Shown in pieces: positions 6,331 to 16,119 of a DNA stretch of 41,439 bases. The DNA lies in assembly GCF_001005085.2 (NCBI RefSeq), contig NZ_LBMU02000034.1, positions 1-41,439 of the forward strand. Direction: 5' to 3'. Source of the stretch: Streptomyces humi. GTDB taxonomy: Bacteria; Actinomycetota; Actinomycetes; Streptomycetales; Streptomycetaceae. The notes under the pieces were generated by a model. It did no database searches. It saw nothing but the letters and a program-made list of their open reading frames with translations, and was not told where the DNA came from. A program made the position numbers and the translations under genes. The first letter of the stretch is position 1. Each line of letters opens with the position of its first letter.

Positions 6331-8703
6331 GTGTCGTCTCTCGCGCTGTACCGCCGCTATCGCCCGGAGTCGTTCGCCGAGGTCATCGGGCAGGAGCATG
6401 TCACCGACCCGTTGCAGCAGGCGCTGCGGAACAACCGGGTCAATCACGCGTACCTGTTCAGCGGGCCGCGTGGGTGCGGGAAGACCACCAGCGCGCGCAT
6501 CCTCGCGCGGTGCCTGAACTGCGAGCAGGGGCCGACGCCGACGCCCTGCGGCGAATGCCAGTCCTGCCGCGACCTGGCCAGGAACGGCCCGGGATCCATC
6601 GACGTCATCGAGATCGACGCGGCCTCTCACGGTGGTGTGGACGACGCCCGTGACCTGCGCGAGAAGGCCTTCTTCGGGCCCGCGGGCAGCCGCTACAAGA
6701 TCTACATCATCGACGAGGCCCACATGGTCACGTCGGCCGGCTTCAACGCCCTGCTCAAGGTCGTCGAGGAGCCGCCGGAGCATCTGAAGTTCATCTTCGC
6801 CACCACGGAGCCCGAGAAGGTCATCGGGACCATCCGGTCGCGGACCCATCACTATCCCTTCCGGCTGGTGCCGCCCGGGACCCTGCGGGACTACCTCGGT
6901 GAGGTGTGCGGCAAGGAGCAGATCCCGGTCGAGGAGGGCGTGCTGCCGCTCGTCGTGCGGGCCGGTGCCGGGTCCGTGCGTGACTCCATGTCCGTCATGG
7001 ACCAGCTGCTCGCCGGGGCGGGCGAGGCCGGTGTGACGTATGCCATGGCCACCTCCCTGCTCGGGTACACCGACGGCTCGCTGCTCGACTCCGTCGTCGA
7101 GGCCTTCGCCACCGGGGACGGCGCCGCCGCCTTCGAGGTCGTGGACCGCGTCATCGAGGGCGGCAACGACCCCCGGCGCTTCGTCGCCGACCTCCTGGAG
7201 CGACTGCGGGACCTGGTGATCCTCGCCGCCGTCCCGGACGCCGCGGAGAAGGGGCTCTTCGACGCCCCCGCCGACGTCCTCGAACGCATGCAGGCCCAGG
7301 CCGGCATCTTCGGTGCCGCCGAGCTCAGCCGCGCCGCCGACCTCGTCAACGAGGGGCTGACCGAGATGCGCGGTGCCACCTCCCCGCGCCTCCAGCTGGA
7401 GCTCATCTGCGCCCGTGTTCTGCTGCCCGCCGCTTACGGGGACGAGCGGTCCGTCATGGCCCGCCTCGACCGGCTGGAGCGGGGCGTCAACTTCTCGGGC
7501 GGGGGCGGCGCGCCCGCCATGGGGTACGTTCCCGGACCTGACGCGCACGCGCAGGCTCCGGGCGGCGCTCCGGCCGGGCCACCGATTCCGCCGGGGGGCG
7601 GCATGGCGGCGGCGCGGGCGGCCGCGCGAGGGGGAGCGGCACCCGCTGCCACTCCCTCCGCACCCCAGCCTCCGGCGCAGCAGCCTCCGGCACCCCAGCC
7701 TCCGAGCCAGCAGCCTCCCGTCCAGCAGGCTCCAAGCCAGCAGGCCCCGGCCCCCGCGCCAGTTCACCCCGTCCAGCAGCCCCCGGCTCAGGCCCCGGCC
7801 GCACCGTCCGCTGCCGGCGCGCCCACTCCCGCATCCGCTCCGCCTGCCGCGCCCGGTGCCTGGCCCACGGCGGCCTCCGCGGGCGGCGGCGCCCGCCGGC
7901 CCGGCGGCTGGCCCACGGGTCCGGGCGCGGGCGCGGGCAGCACCCCGCCCGCCCAGCAGCCCCCCGCCTCCGCCTCCGCCTCCACGCCGTCTCCGGCCCA
8001 GGCCCAGGCCCAGGCCCAGGCCCAGGCCTCGGCCCCGGCAGCACCCGCGCCTGGCGCCGCCCCCGCCGGCGGGCTCGACCCCCGTGTCCTGTGGCCGAAC
8101 ATCCTGGAGGCCGTCAAGAACCGCCGCCGTTTCACCTGGATCCTGCTGAGCCAGAACGCCCAGGTCACCGGCTTCGACGGCACCAACCTCCAGCTCGGCT
8201 TCGTCAACGCCGGCGCCCGGGACAATTTCGCGAGCAGCGGCAGTGAGGACGTGCTGCGGCAGGCGCTGTCCGAGCAGTTCGGCGTGCAATGGCGGATCGA
8301 GGCGGTCGTCGACCCGACGGGTGGTGGCGGCGCTGGTGGCCCGGTCGGCTCCGCCTCGGCGGGCCCCGGCTACGGCGGGGGTCAGTCCGGCGGCTACGGC
8401 GGTTCGTCCGCGGCATCCGGCTACGGCGGCGGCTACGGCGGCCCCGCCGCGTCCGCTCCCGCCCGCCCGGCGGCTCCCCAGTCCGGACCGGCCCAGTCAG
8501 CCCCGGCGTCCCAGGCGCCGATGTCCGCTCCGGCGCCCGCCGCGCCCCCGTCCAGCGCCCCCGAGCCACCGCCCCCGGTCTCCCCCGAGGACGACATCCC
8601 GGAGGAGGACGACCCCGACCTCGACGAGTCGGCCCTCTCCGGCCCCGAACTGATCATGCGGGAGCTGGGCGCGACGGTGGTGGAGGAGATCCGCAACGAG
8701 TAG
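6331..8703 (+). CDS. dnaX: DNA polymerase III subunits gamma and tau
   Basis: This 790-residue protein is the clamp-loader ATPase that opens the sliding clamp and bridges polymerase cores at the fork. The N-terminal AAA+ module opens SLALYRRYRPESFAEVIGQE, with Walker A GPRGCGKT at about 45-52, a four-Cys zinc site (CLNC, CGEC, QSC) just after it, Walker B with DEAH near 128, and the sensor-1/SRC region TTEPEKVIGTIRSRTHHYPF. A collar domain follows to about residue 380. A long Pro/Ala/Gln linker (with a QAQAQAQAQ run) leads to a folded tau-type domain (LDPRVLWPNILEAVKNRRRF), another Gly/Tyr and Pro-rich linker, and an acidic end. I chose the GTG at 6331 because homology begins there; the frame is open to a TTG at 6301. 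Confidence 0.96.
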   Translation: MSSLALYRRYRPESFAEVIGQEHVTDPLQQALRNNRVNHAYLFSGPRGCGKTTSARILARCLNCEQGPTPTPCGECQSCRDLARNGPGSIDVIEIDAASHGGVDDARDLREKAFFGPAGSRYKIYIIDEAHMVTSAGFNALLKVVEEPPEHLKFIFATTEPEKVIGTIRSRTHHYPFRLVPPGTLRDYLGEVCGKEQIPVEEGVLPLVVRAGAGSVRDSMSVMDQLLAGAGEAGVTYAMATSLLGYTDGSLLDSVVEAFATGDGAAAFEVVDRVIEGGNDPRRFVADLLERLRDLVILAAVPDAAEKGLFDAPADVLERMQAQAGIFGAAELSRAADLVNEGLTEMRGATSPRLQLELICARVLLPAAYGDERSVMARLDRLERGVNFSGGGGAPAMGYVPGPDAHAQAPGGAPAGPPIPPGGGMAAARAAARGGAAPAATPSAPQPPAQQPPAPQPPSQQPPVQQAPSQQAPAPAPVHPVQQPPAQAPAAPSAAGAPTPASAPPAAPGAWPTAASAGGGARRPGGWPTGPGAGAGSTPPAQQPPASASASTPSPAQAQAQAQAQASAPAAPAPGAAPAGGLDPRVLWPNILEAVKNRRRFTWILLSQNAQVTGFDGTNLQLGFVNAGARDNFASSGSEDVLRQALSEQFGVQWRIEAVVDPTGGGGAGGPVGSASAGPGYGGGQSGGYGGSSAASGYGGGYGGPAASAPARPAAPQSGPAQSAPASQAPMSAPAPAAPPSSAPEPPPPVSPEDDIPEEDDPDLDESALSGPELIMRELGATVVEEIRNE

Positions 8704-8733
8704 CGCCCCGGTCGCGCGGAGGGGCGGTCAGGG

Positions 8734-8916
8734 CCAGGGCCTGTCTGAACAATTCCCGTCTGCCCCGCGACGCCATGGACGCACTCTCGCCCCACCGGGC
8801 CCTGACCCAAGTACGTCAAGTACGAGGGTCAGGGCCCGGCGGACCGAGAGCACGCACCTGACGCCGCGGTGCCCGCCCTCCGGGCGGACGACGGGAAGTG
8901 TTCAGACAGGCCCTGG
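8734..8916. mobile_element. 183-bp palindromic MITE-like element
   Basis: The ends are 27-bp inverted repeats, CCAGGGCCTGTCTGAACAATTCCCGTC at the left (written as 8734-8760) and its complement at 8890-8916 with a single mismatch. Inside, CCGGGCCCTGACCC pairs perfectly with GGGTCAGGGCCCGG around a short loop holding a repeated AAGTACG. The arms between are also largely complementary, apart from a small extra hairpin in the right arm. The whole element can thus fold into one long hairpin. It has no coding capacity. Terminal inverted repeats without a transposase define a MITE. No clear target-site duplication is visible. It lies between the dnaX stop and the purD promoter. Confidence 0.8.
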
Positions 8917-8979
8917 TCCCCCCGGGCGGTCGCGGTGGGTGTTCTGCCCTTGGAGGATCCTCCAGTCGGCCCGCCCGGT

Positions 8980-8985
8980 TACGCT
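8980..8985 (+). promoter_or_regulatory. -10 element for a leaderless purD transcript
   Basis: TACGCT is followed by six bases and then the GTG of purD, so transcription should begin at the start codon. Upstream at 8951-8964 is a 14-bp palindrome TGGAGGATCCTCCA near the -35 position, which may be an operator or chance. Confidence 0.5.
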
Positions 8986-8991
8986 GGCCCC

Positions 8992-10245
<1,254 letters not shown>

Positions 10246-10282
10246 GCCCCGGCGGCGGCGCTTTCCGCACTCTCCTGTCCCT

Positions 10283-10317
10283 GATCAGGCCCCGGACCCG
10301 AAATCCGGGGCCTGATC
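10283..10317 (+). terminator. hairpin terminator after purD
   Basis: GATCAGGCCCCGGA and TCCGGGGCCTGATC form a 14-bp perfect stem around CCCGAAA, followed by TTTGCT. It separates purD from the next gene. Confidence 0.85.
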
Positions 10318-10532
10318 TTTGCTGTCTGTCGATCACCTCTGACCAAAGCCATTCCATCGAGTGACCGATGCCCCATCCGGCTGACGGGGGCCGGGGCCCC
10401 AACTAGGGTGCGGCGCAAGCGTTCCGGCACTTGGCCCACCGGCATTGCGATGTCAGTGACGGGTGCCACAGTGGGGGAGTGAGCAACAGCCAGGACAGCG
10501 CCAGGACAGCAGGGAGGGGGTGAGGTCCGGTC

Positions 10533-12626
10533 GTGACCGGAATCGGTGTGGAGGCGGGAGCACAGGCGGCCCGTACGCGCGCGCTCGCCGTGCTGCGCGT
10601 CCGCGGCCGTGCCCTGGCCGTGGCGCTGCTGCCCGCGGCGGCCACGGTGATCCTGCTGACCGGCGGGTCCACCGGCCACCTCGTGGGCCGGGGCTGGGAC
10701 ACCGCCCGCTGGGCCGTCGGCGTGCTCGCCCTGGTCGTGCTGCTGGCCGCCGCCGGTATCGCCCTGGTCGTGGCCCGTGCCCGCCCGGCCGTGACCCCCA
10801 CGGTCCCGATCCCGGAGGCGTCCGCCCCGGACCTGTACCGGATGGTCCGCGACCTCGCCGACCGTCTCGACGTCCCGGCGCCGTCCGCCATAGCGCTCAC
10901 CCCGGACTGCGACAGCTGGCTGGAGGACCGCACCCACCCGGCCCACGGCCCGCCCGCTCCCCGCGGCGGCGACGAACTGACCGACGCGGGGTCGCACCGC
11001 CGTACGCCCGCCGCGCCCGTCCTCGTCATCGGCTCCCCGTTCCTGTGGTGGATGCGCGTCGGTGAGCTCCGCGCGGTCCTCGCCCCGGTCGTCGCCGGCA
11101 CGGGACCCTCGGCGCATCCCGACATAGCGGCCGCCCGCCGTTTCGTCCGTGGCCTGGACGCCGCGGTGGCCGTCGCCGCCCTGCCCGGCCGCTGTCCGGC
11201 GACCCGACTGGTGTGCGGGGGGCTCGGCTGGGTGGCCCGGCTGCTGCTGCGCGGCTGCCGGGAGCACGCGGCCCTCATGGAGCGCGGGGTCGCCGCCGCC
11301 GCGGCCGAGCGCGCCCAGGCCGTGGACTACGGACTGCGGATCGTCGCGCAGGAGCAGGTCGGCCTGGCGTACGCGGGCTGGGACCGGCTGCTCACCCGGG
11401 TCGCGCTGCCCGCGTGGCGGATGGGCCGCTGGCCCTCCCGGCTGGACGCGGGCGTGGTCGCGGCGCTCACCGAACTGTCCCGGCGCGACCGGCTGGCGGA
11501 GGGGTTCGCCTCCCGGCTGGGCGAGCGGCCCGCCTGCGACCTGCTGGAGGAGCCGGGTCTGGTGGACGAGGCGACCTCGCTGCTCGCCGCCCGCCTCTTC
11601 CACGGCGGCCCCGCCGAGCCCGGCCCGGCCTGGGCGCCGGTGGACTGGCAGGAGTACCCGGACGAGGTCGTGGACCGCACCTGGCGGACCGAGGCGGCCC
11701 GGCTGCACCGCGTCCTGGACTCCCTCGGCGTCCGCGCCACCCTCGACCCGGCCGCCCCCGACCCCGGCGGCCCCACCCTGGCCCGAGTCCTGGACCACCT
11801 GACCGCCCCCACCAGCAGCAACCCCCCCACCACGACGGCGACACCCACACCCACAGCCAACGCCACCGGCGAAGCCGACCGCCCCCCGGCCGACGCCGAG
11901 CACTTCCCGGCCGACGCCGCACCCGCCCCGGCCGACGCCGAGCACTTCCCGGCCGACGCCGCACCCGCCCCGGCCGACGCCGAGCACTTCCCCGCCGACG
12001 GCGGACACGCCCCCGCCGCCGACGCCGCACACGCCCCCGTCGACGCCGAGCAGGCCCCGGCCCACAACCACGCGCACCTTTCGTCCCACGGCGAGCGCAA
12101 CCCGTCCTACGACGACGAACCCACCGGTACCGAACGCAGTGCCGCCCTCGCGGCCGGTCTCACCGCGGCCCTCGCCCGCGAGGAACGCGAGCAGGCCGCC
12201 ACCGGTGCCACAGCCGCCACCGCCACGGCCCCCACCACGGCCACCACCGCCACGACTGCCACCGCCCTCGCCGCCGGCGCCTGCCCCGGCTCGGCCGTCC
12301 CCGCGGCCCCCGGTCAGGGCGCCGCCGGCAGCCCCCTCTGGGACGACGGCGCGCTGCCGCTCTTCCCGCTCCAGCCCCCGCGCACCGCCCGGGAACTCCT
12401 GGCCGACCACGTCAAGGCGATGGTGTGCTGCGCGGCCATGGACACCGCCGGGGCCATCCCCGGCCTGGACTGGCTCGACGGCCCGTCCCTGCTGGTCGAC
12501 GGCGAACGGGCCGCCGACCTGACGCCCAGAGTCCTCAGCCTGATCGAGGAGGGAGACCCGGCCCCGCTACGCGCCTGGCTGGTCAAGTCCGGGATACGGC
12601 CCGAGAAGCCGGTACGACTCGTCTGA
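10533..12626 (+). CDS. membrane protein resembling an inactivated M48 peptidase
   Basis: The product has 697 residues. Two membrane segments lie at about 27-43 and 61-82. A soluble region has PVLVIGSPFLWWMRVGELRA (about 162-180), which aligns by eye with the segment before the zinc motif in M48 (HtpX/Ste24) peptidases. There, ELRAVLAHELGH is expected; here the text is ELRAVLAPVVAGT (178-190), so both metal-binding histidines and the catalytic Glu are missing. Later parts are helical (CREHAALMERGVAAAAAERA), then a long Pro/Ala/Thr-rich region with 14-residue repeats (PADAEHFPADAAPA), then a compact C-terminal domain (ARELLADHVKAMVCCAAMDT to the end). The GTG at 10533 follows GGAGGGGGTGAGG. It lies between purD and purC, with no sign of a purine role. 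Confidence 0.72.
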   Translation: MTGIGVEAGAQAARTRALAVLRVRGRALAVALLPAAATVILLTGGSTGHLVGRGWDTARWAVGVLALVVLLAAAGIALVVARARPAVTPTVPIPEASAPDLYRMVRDLADRLDVPAPSAIALTPDCDSWLEDRTHPAHGPPAPRGGDELTDAGSHRRTPAAPVLVIGSPFLWWMRVGELRAVLAPVVAGTGPSAHPDIAAARRFVRGLDAAVAVAALPGRCPATRLVCGGLGWVARLLLRGCREHAALMERGVAAAAAERAQAVDYGLRIVAQEQVGLAYAGWDRLLTRVALPAWRMGRWPSRLDAGVVAALTELSRRDRLAEGFASRLGERPACDLLEEPGLVDEATSLLAARLFHGGPAEPGPAWAPVDWQEYPDEVVDRTWRTEAARLHRVLDSLGVRATLDPAAPDPGGPTLARVLDHLTAPTSSNPPTTTATPTPTANATGEADRPPADAEHFPADAAPAPADAEHFPADAAPAPADAEHFPADGGHAPAADAAHAPVDAEQAPAHNHAHLSSHGERNPSYDDEPTGTERSAALAAGLTAALAREEREQAATGATAATATAPTTATTATTATALAAGACPGSAVPAAPGQGAAGSPLWDDGALPLFPLQPPRTARELLADHVKAMVCCAAMDTAGAIPGLDWLDGPSLLVDGERAADLTPRVLSLIEEGDPAPLRAWLVKSGIRPEKPVRLV
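11889..12014 (+). repeat. three 42-bp tandem repeats inside the membrane-protein gene
   Basis: Copies at 11889, 11931 and 11973 encode ADAEHFPADAAPAP. The first two are identical at the DNA level and the third diverges in its last part. The unit length keeps the reading frame, so repeat number can vary without breaking the gene. Confidence 0.9.
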
Positions 12627-12653
12627 CCTGCGCGTTTCGAGGCCTTAGTGGAG

Positions 12654-12670
12654 TGAAGTGTTCCACTTCA
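12654..12670. promoter_or_regulatory. operator-like palindrome upstream of the DMF-like gene
   Basis: TGAAGTG-TTC-CACTTCA is a perfect 7-bp inverted repeat with a 3-bp centre. It lies 28 bp after the previous stop and about 207 bp before the next start. It could be a repressor site or part of a weak terminator. Confidence 0.35.
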
Positions 12671-12876
12671 GGCAAATTCGCAACGAACCGTGACAGGACG
12701 CGTGCGTTATGTGATGTGCTGGGACCGTTCGGTGAACTGGCAAGCGCATCCGACATAAGACAAACGCAACCGGCATGAGCGACACGAGGACAGGCGCCAC
12801 GGTCACCGCCCGAACAGCAAGCGCACGTCGACTCGTATCAGCACACCTCACGGGGGCACGAGGGAGGGGAGCCACC

Positions 12877-14373
12877 ATGGCATCGGACCACATCCGCCGC
12901 TGGGAGTCGGGAGCACTCGCGCACGCCGTCACGGATCCCTTCGGCCTGGGGCCCGTCCCCTGGCTGCGCGGCAGCGAGACCTATTTCGACGACACCGGAC
13001 ACGTCGTCCCGTGGTACGTGGACCCGAGCAGGCCACAGCCCACCGGCGAGAACCCGCGGGTGCCCGCACCCCGCAGCGCCGTCGGCGGCCCCCGCTCGGC
13101 GGACGACGTGCACCGCCAGATCAAGGGATTCACCTCGACCGGCGCGGTCGCCCCCGGCGAGGCCGTCGACTTCCACATCACGGTCGACCCGCCGCAGGAG
13201 TTCAGCGTCGACATCTACCGCATCGGTCACTACGGCGGCGACGGCGCATCGAAGATCACCACCAGTCCCCGGCTGTCCGGCATCGTCCAGCCGCCGCCGC
13301 TGGCAGCCGACCGCACCGTCTCCTGCCACCACTGGTGGCTGTCCTGGCGGTTGCAGGTCCCGTCGTACTGGAGCATCGGCGCCTACGTCGCCGTCCTCAC
13401 CACGGCCGACGGCTACCGGTCCCACGTCCCGTTCACGATCCGCGACAACCACCCGGCCGACCTGCTGCTCCTGCTGCCCGACATCACGTGGCAGGCGTAC
13501 AACCTCTACCCGGAGGACGGCCGCACCGGCGCCAGCCTCTACCACGCCTGGGACGAGCGGGGCCGGCTGCTCGGCGAGGCCGACGCGGCGACCACCGTCT
13601 CCTTCGACCGGCCGTACGCGGGCGCGGGTCTGCCCCTGCACGTCGGGCACGCCTACGACTTCATCCGCTGGGCCGAGCGCTACGGCTACGACATCGCCTA
13701 CGCCGACGCCCGCGACCTGCACGCCGGCCGCGTCGACCCGGCCCGCTACCGGGGCCTGGTCTTCCCCGGCCACGACGAGTACTGGTCGCCGCGGATGCGC
13801 CGGACCGTCGAGCTGGCCCGCGACAGCGGCACCAGCCTGGTCTTCCTCTCCGCCAACACCATGTACTGGCAGGTGGAGTTGGGGCCCTCCCCGTCCGGGG
13901 TCGCGGACCGCCTGCTGACCTGCCGAAAGCGCCGGGGACCCGGCAGGCCCGTGCTCTGGCGCGAGATCGACCGGCCCGAGCAGCAGACGGTCGGCATCCA
14001 GTACGCGGGCCGGGTGCCCGAGCCGTCCCCGCTGATCGTGCGCAACGCCCGCCACTGGCTCTGGGACGCCACCGGCGCGCACGAGGGCGACGAACTCCCG
14101 GGCCTGGTGGCCGGCGAGGCCGACCGCTACTTCCCGCGCACCGCGCTCCCCGAGCACGAGGAGCGCATCCTGCTCGCCCACTCCCCCTACACCGACAACG
14201 ACGGCGCCCGCCGCCACCAGGAGACGTCCCTCTACCGCGCCCCGTCCGGCGCCCTGGTCTTCGCCTCCGGGACCTTCGCCTGGTCCCCGGCCCTGGACCG
14301 CCCCGGCCACATCGACTCCCGGGTCCAGCGGGCCACCGCCAACCTCCTGGACCGCATCTGCAAACGGGACTGA
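12877..14373 (+). CDS. N,N-dimethylformamidase large-subunit-like protein
   Basis: The 498-residue product begins at an ATG behind GGGAGGGG. It resembles the C-terminal part of the large (beta) subunit of N,N-dimethylformamidase. An immunoglobulin-like first half has FTSTGAVAPGEAVDFHITVD and FSVDIYRIGHYGGDGASKIT. The second half has a glutamine-amidotransferase-like fold with LLLLPDITWQAYNLYPEDG, RYRGLVFPGHDEYWSPRMRR and LVFLSANTMYWQVE. The paired tyrosines and Glu that bind mononuclear iron in the known enzyme may correspond to residues in HDEYWS and YNLYPE; this is my guess. Many actinomycetes carry such proteins without a small subunit, as here, and their substrate is unknown. The frame extends upstream to 12775, but that part has no ribosome site. 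Confidence 0.78.
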   Translation: MASDHIRRWESGALAHAVTDPFGLGPVPWLRGSETYFDDTGHVVPWYVDPSRPQPTGENPRVPAPRSAVGGPRSADDVHRQIKGFTSTGAVAPGEAVDFHITVDPPQEFSVDIYRIGHYGGDGASKITTSPRLSGIVQPPPLAADRTVSCHHWWLSWRLQVPSYWSIGAYVAVLTTADGYRSHVPFTIRDNHPADLLLLLPDITWQAYNLYPEDGRTGASLYHAWDERGRLLGEADAATTVSFDRPYAGAGLPLHVGHAYDFIRWAERYGYDIAYADARDLHAGRVDPARYRGLVFPGHDEYWSPRMRRTVELARDSGTSLVFLSANTMYWQVELGPSPSGVADRLLTCRKRRGPGRPVLWREIDRPEQQTVGIQYAGRVPEPSPLIVRNARHWLWDATGAHEGDELPGLVAGEADRYFPRTALPEHEERILLAHSPYTDNDGARRHQETSLYRAPSGALVFASGTFAWSPALDRPGHIDSRVQRATANLLDRICKRD

Positions 14374-14465
14374 CGCGTACCCGCGTTCCCACCGCCCCCG
14401 TGTCGGCGCACAACCCGGCATACGGGAGAATCGAGGGCACCTGTACAGAACCACGGGGAGGAACC

Positions 14466-15365
14466 GTGTCCGGATTCGTCGAAAAGCCCGAGCCCGTGGA
14501 GGTCCCGGGTCTGGTGCATCTGCACACCGGCAAGGTGCGCGAGCTGTACCAGAACGAGGCGGGCGACCTCGTGATGGTGGCCAGCGACCGCCTGTCCGCG
14601 TACGACTGGGTGCTGCCGACCGAGATCCCCGACAAGGGCCGGGTGCTCACCCAGCTCTCCCTGTGGTGGTTCGACCGGCTGGCCGACCTGGTTCCCAGCC
14701 ACGTGCTCGGCACCGACCTGCCCGCGGGCGCCCCCGCCGACTGGGCGGGCCGCACCCTGATCTGCAAGTCCCTGAAGATGCTCCCGGTCGAGTGCGTGGC
14801 CCGCGGCTACCTGACCGGCTCGGGGCTCGCCGAGTACCAGGAGTCCCGTACGGTCTGCGGGCTCGCGCTCCCCGAGGGCCTGGTCGACGGCTCCGAGCTG
14901 CCCGCCCCGATCTTCACCCCGGCCACCAAGGCCGAGGTCGGCGAGCACGACGAGAACGTGTCGTACGAGGAGGTCGCCCGTCAGGTCGGCGCCGAGACGG
15001 CGGCCCAGCTGCGGCAGGCCACCCTCGCCGTCTACGGCAGGGCGCGGGGCATCGCCCGGGACCGGGGGATCATCCTGGCCGACACCAAGTTCGAGTTCGG
15101 CTTCGACAACGACACCCTGGTTCTCGCCGACGAGGTGCTGACCCCGGACTCCTCCCGGTTCTGGCCCGCCGACGAGTGGCAGCCGGGCCGCGCGCAGCCG
15201 TCGTTCGACAAGCAGTACGTGCGTGACTGGCTGACGTCGGCCGAGTCGGGCTGGGACCGCAAGAGCGAGCAGCCGCCGCCGGCGCTGCCCGAGCGGGTGG
15301 TCGAGGCCACCCGGGCGAAGTACATCGAGGCGTACGAGCGCCTGACCGGCCAGAGCTGGTCCTAG
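14466..15365 (+). CDS. purC: SAICAR synthetase
   Basis: The 299-residue enzyme couples CAIR with aspartate using ATP to make SAICAR. The start GTG follows GGGGAGGAACC. Features seen are HTGKVRELYQNEAGDLVMVA (nucleotide-binding loop), RLSAYDWVLPTEIPDKGRVL, the signature LPVECVARGYLTGSGLAEYQ, and DTKFEFGFDNDTLVLADEVL with DSSRFWP near the substrate site. Length (about 300) fits the long PurC type of eukaryotes and actinobacteria rather than the 237-residue E. coli type. It is a single-gene unit, closed by a terminator shared with the convergent tRNA-Gly. Confidence 0.97.
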   Translation: MSGFVEKPEPVEVPGLVHLHTGKVRELYQNEAGDLVMVASDRLSAYDWVLPTEIPDKGRVLTQLSLWWFDRLADLVPSHVLGTDLPAGAPADWAGRTLICKSLKMLPVECVARGYLTGSGLAEYQESRTVCGLALPEGLVDGSELPAPIFTPATKAEVGEHDENVSYEEVARQVGAETAAQLRQATLAVYGRARGIARDRGIILADTKFEFGFDNDTLVLADEVLTPDSSRFWPADEWQPGRAQPSFDKQYVRDWLTSAESGWDRKSEQPPPALPERVVEATRAKYIEAYERLTGQSWS

Positions 15366-15374
15366 AGCACGAAG

Positions 15375-15403
15375 AAGACCCCGGTCCGATGGACCGGGGT
15401 CTT
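15375..15403. terminator. bidirectional terminator between purC and tRNA-Gly
   Basis: AAGACCCCGGTCC and GGACCGGGGTCTT pair around GAT. A-rich sequence on the left and T on the right let it serve purC (+) and the tRNA-Gly transcript (-). Confidence 0.85.
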
Positions 15404-15409
15404 GTACCG

Positions 15410-15482
15410 AGCGGACGACGAGGCTCGAACTCGCGACCTCAACCTTGGCAAGGTTGCGCTCTACCAACTGAGCTACGTCCGC
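15410..15482 (-). tRNA. tRNA-Gly (anticodon GCC), copy 1
   Basis: On the minus strand GCGGACG pairs with CGTCCGC plus discriminator T. The anticodon loop TTGCCAA gives GCC. The D-arm AGCTCAGTTGGTAGAGC and T-arm GAGTTCGAGCC are canonical. CCA is not encoded. The gene starts only 22 bp after the response-regulator stop codon and is identical to the copy at 19282-19354. Confidence 0.97.
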
Positions 15483-15503
15483 ATGCGCCGTGGCGCGAGA
15501 GCA

Positions 15504-15509
15504 ACTATA
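15504..15509 (-). promoter_or_regulatory. -10 element of tRNA-Gly overlapping the response-regulator stop
   Basis: On the minus strand TATAGT spans the stop codon TAG of the response regulator gene. Its last base is 21 bp before the tRNA 5' end. The tRNA promoter would therefore be embedded in the end of the coding region; a -35 is not obvious. Confidence 0.45.
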
Positions 15510-16119
15510 CCCAACCTCGCTCCCGTGCGAGACGCACCGCCGCGTGACGGTTCTCCGCACCGAGTTTGGTGACGGCGGAGGAGAGGTAGTTGCGCACGGT
15601 TCCCGGGGACAGCGCGGCCCGCTCGGCGATCTCGGTGACCGGTGCCCCGTCGGCCGCCAGTTCCAGCACCTCGGCCTCCCGCGAGGTCAGCGGCGAGTCC
15701 CCGGCGGAGATGGCGTCCGCGGCCAACTCCGGGTCGACGTAACGGTGTCCGGCGTGCACGGTCCGGATGATCTCGGCGAGCCGCTGGGCGCTGACCGTCT
15801 TCGGGACGAACCCTCGCACACCGGCCGCGAGCGCCCGTTTCAGATGTCCGGGCCGCCCGTGGCCGGTGACGATCAGCACCTGGCAGCCGGGCAGTTCGGT
15901 CCGCAGCGATGTGGCCACCTTCACACCGTCCGCACCGGGCATCTGGAGATCAAGGACCGCCACGTCGGGCCGGTGGGCCCGCGCCATGGCCAGCGCCTCC
16001 GGTCCGCTCGCCGCCTCCGCGACCACGACAAGATCGTCCTCCAGGCCCAGCAGCGCGGCCAGCGCGCCCCGGATCAGATGCTCGTCGTCGGCGAGCAGAA
16101 GCCGTACCGCAGCCGTCAT
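15505..16119 (-). CDS. LuxR/NarL-family response regulator
   Basis: The product has 204 residues. The receiver domain has the acidic pair in LLLADDEHL, the phosphoacceptor Asp57 in VAVLDLQMPGADG, a switch residue in LIVTGHGRP and Lys in FVPKT. The LuxR helix-turn-helix runs from LTSREAEVLELAADG through ALSPGTVRNYLSSAVTKLGA near residues 140-195. Its ATG overlaps the stop of the kinase gene (ATGA), so the pair is translationally coupled. It should control the linked ABC exporter genes; a matching inverted repeat lies upstream of the operon at 19184-19210. Confidence 0.94.
   Translation of the reverse strand: MTAAVRLLLADDEHLIRGALAALLGLEDDLVVVAEAASGPEALAMARAHRPDVAVLDLQMPGADGVKVATSLRTELPGCQVLIVTGHGRPGHLKRALAAGVRGFVPKTVSAQRLAEIIRTVHAGHRYVDPELAADAISAGDSPLTSREAEVLELAADGAPVTEIAERAALSPGTVRNYLSSAVTKLGAENRHAAVRLARERGWV

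Noticed and set aside
6304..8289. 661-codon minus-strand frame opposite dnaX
   Set aside because: Shadow of dnaX; the Gly-rich stretch is only the complement of the Pro/Ala linker.
6331..8703. Programmed frameshift producing a short gamma subunit
   Set aside because: I looked for a slippery A-run followed by a hairpin at the end of the ATPase/collar part and saw none; the GC-rich sequence lacks A-runs.
8951..8964. 14-bp palindrome TGGAGGATCCTCCA as a purD operator
   Set aside because: A few palindromes of this length are expected by chance in 41 kb of GC-rich DNA and no second copy occurs at other pur promoters; noted but not claimed.
8704..8991. Purine riboswitch upstream of purD
   Set aside because: No purine-aptamer junction or conserved loop sequences; the structure seen is a transposon-like palindrome, and the purD message looks leaderless.
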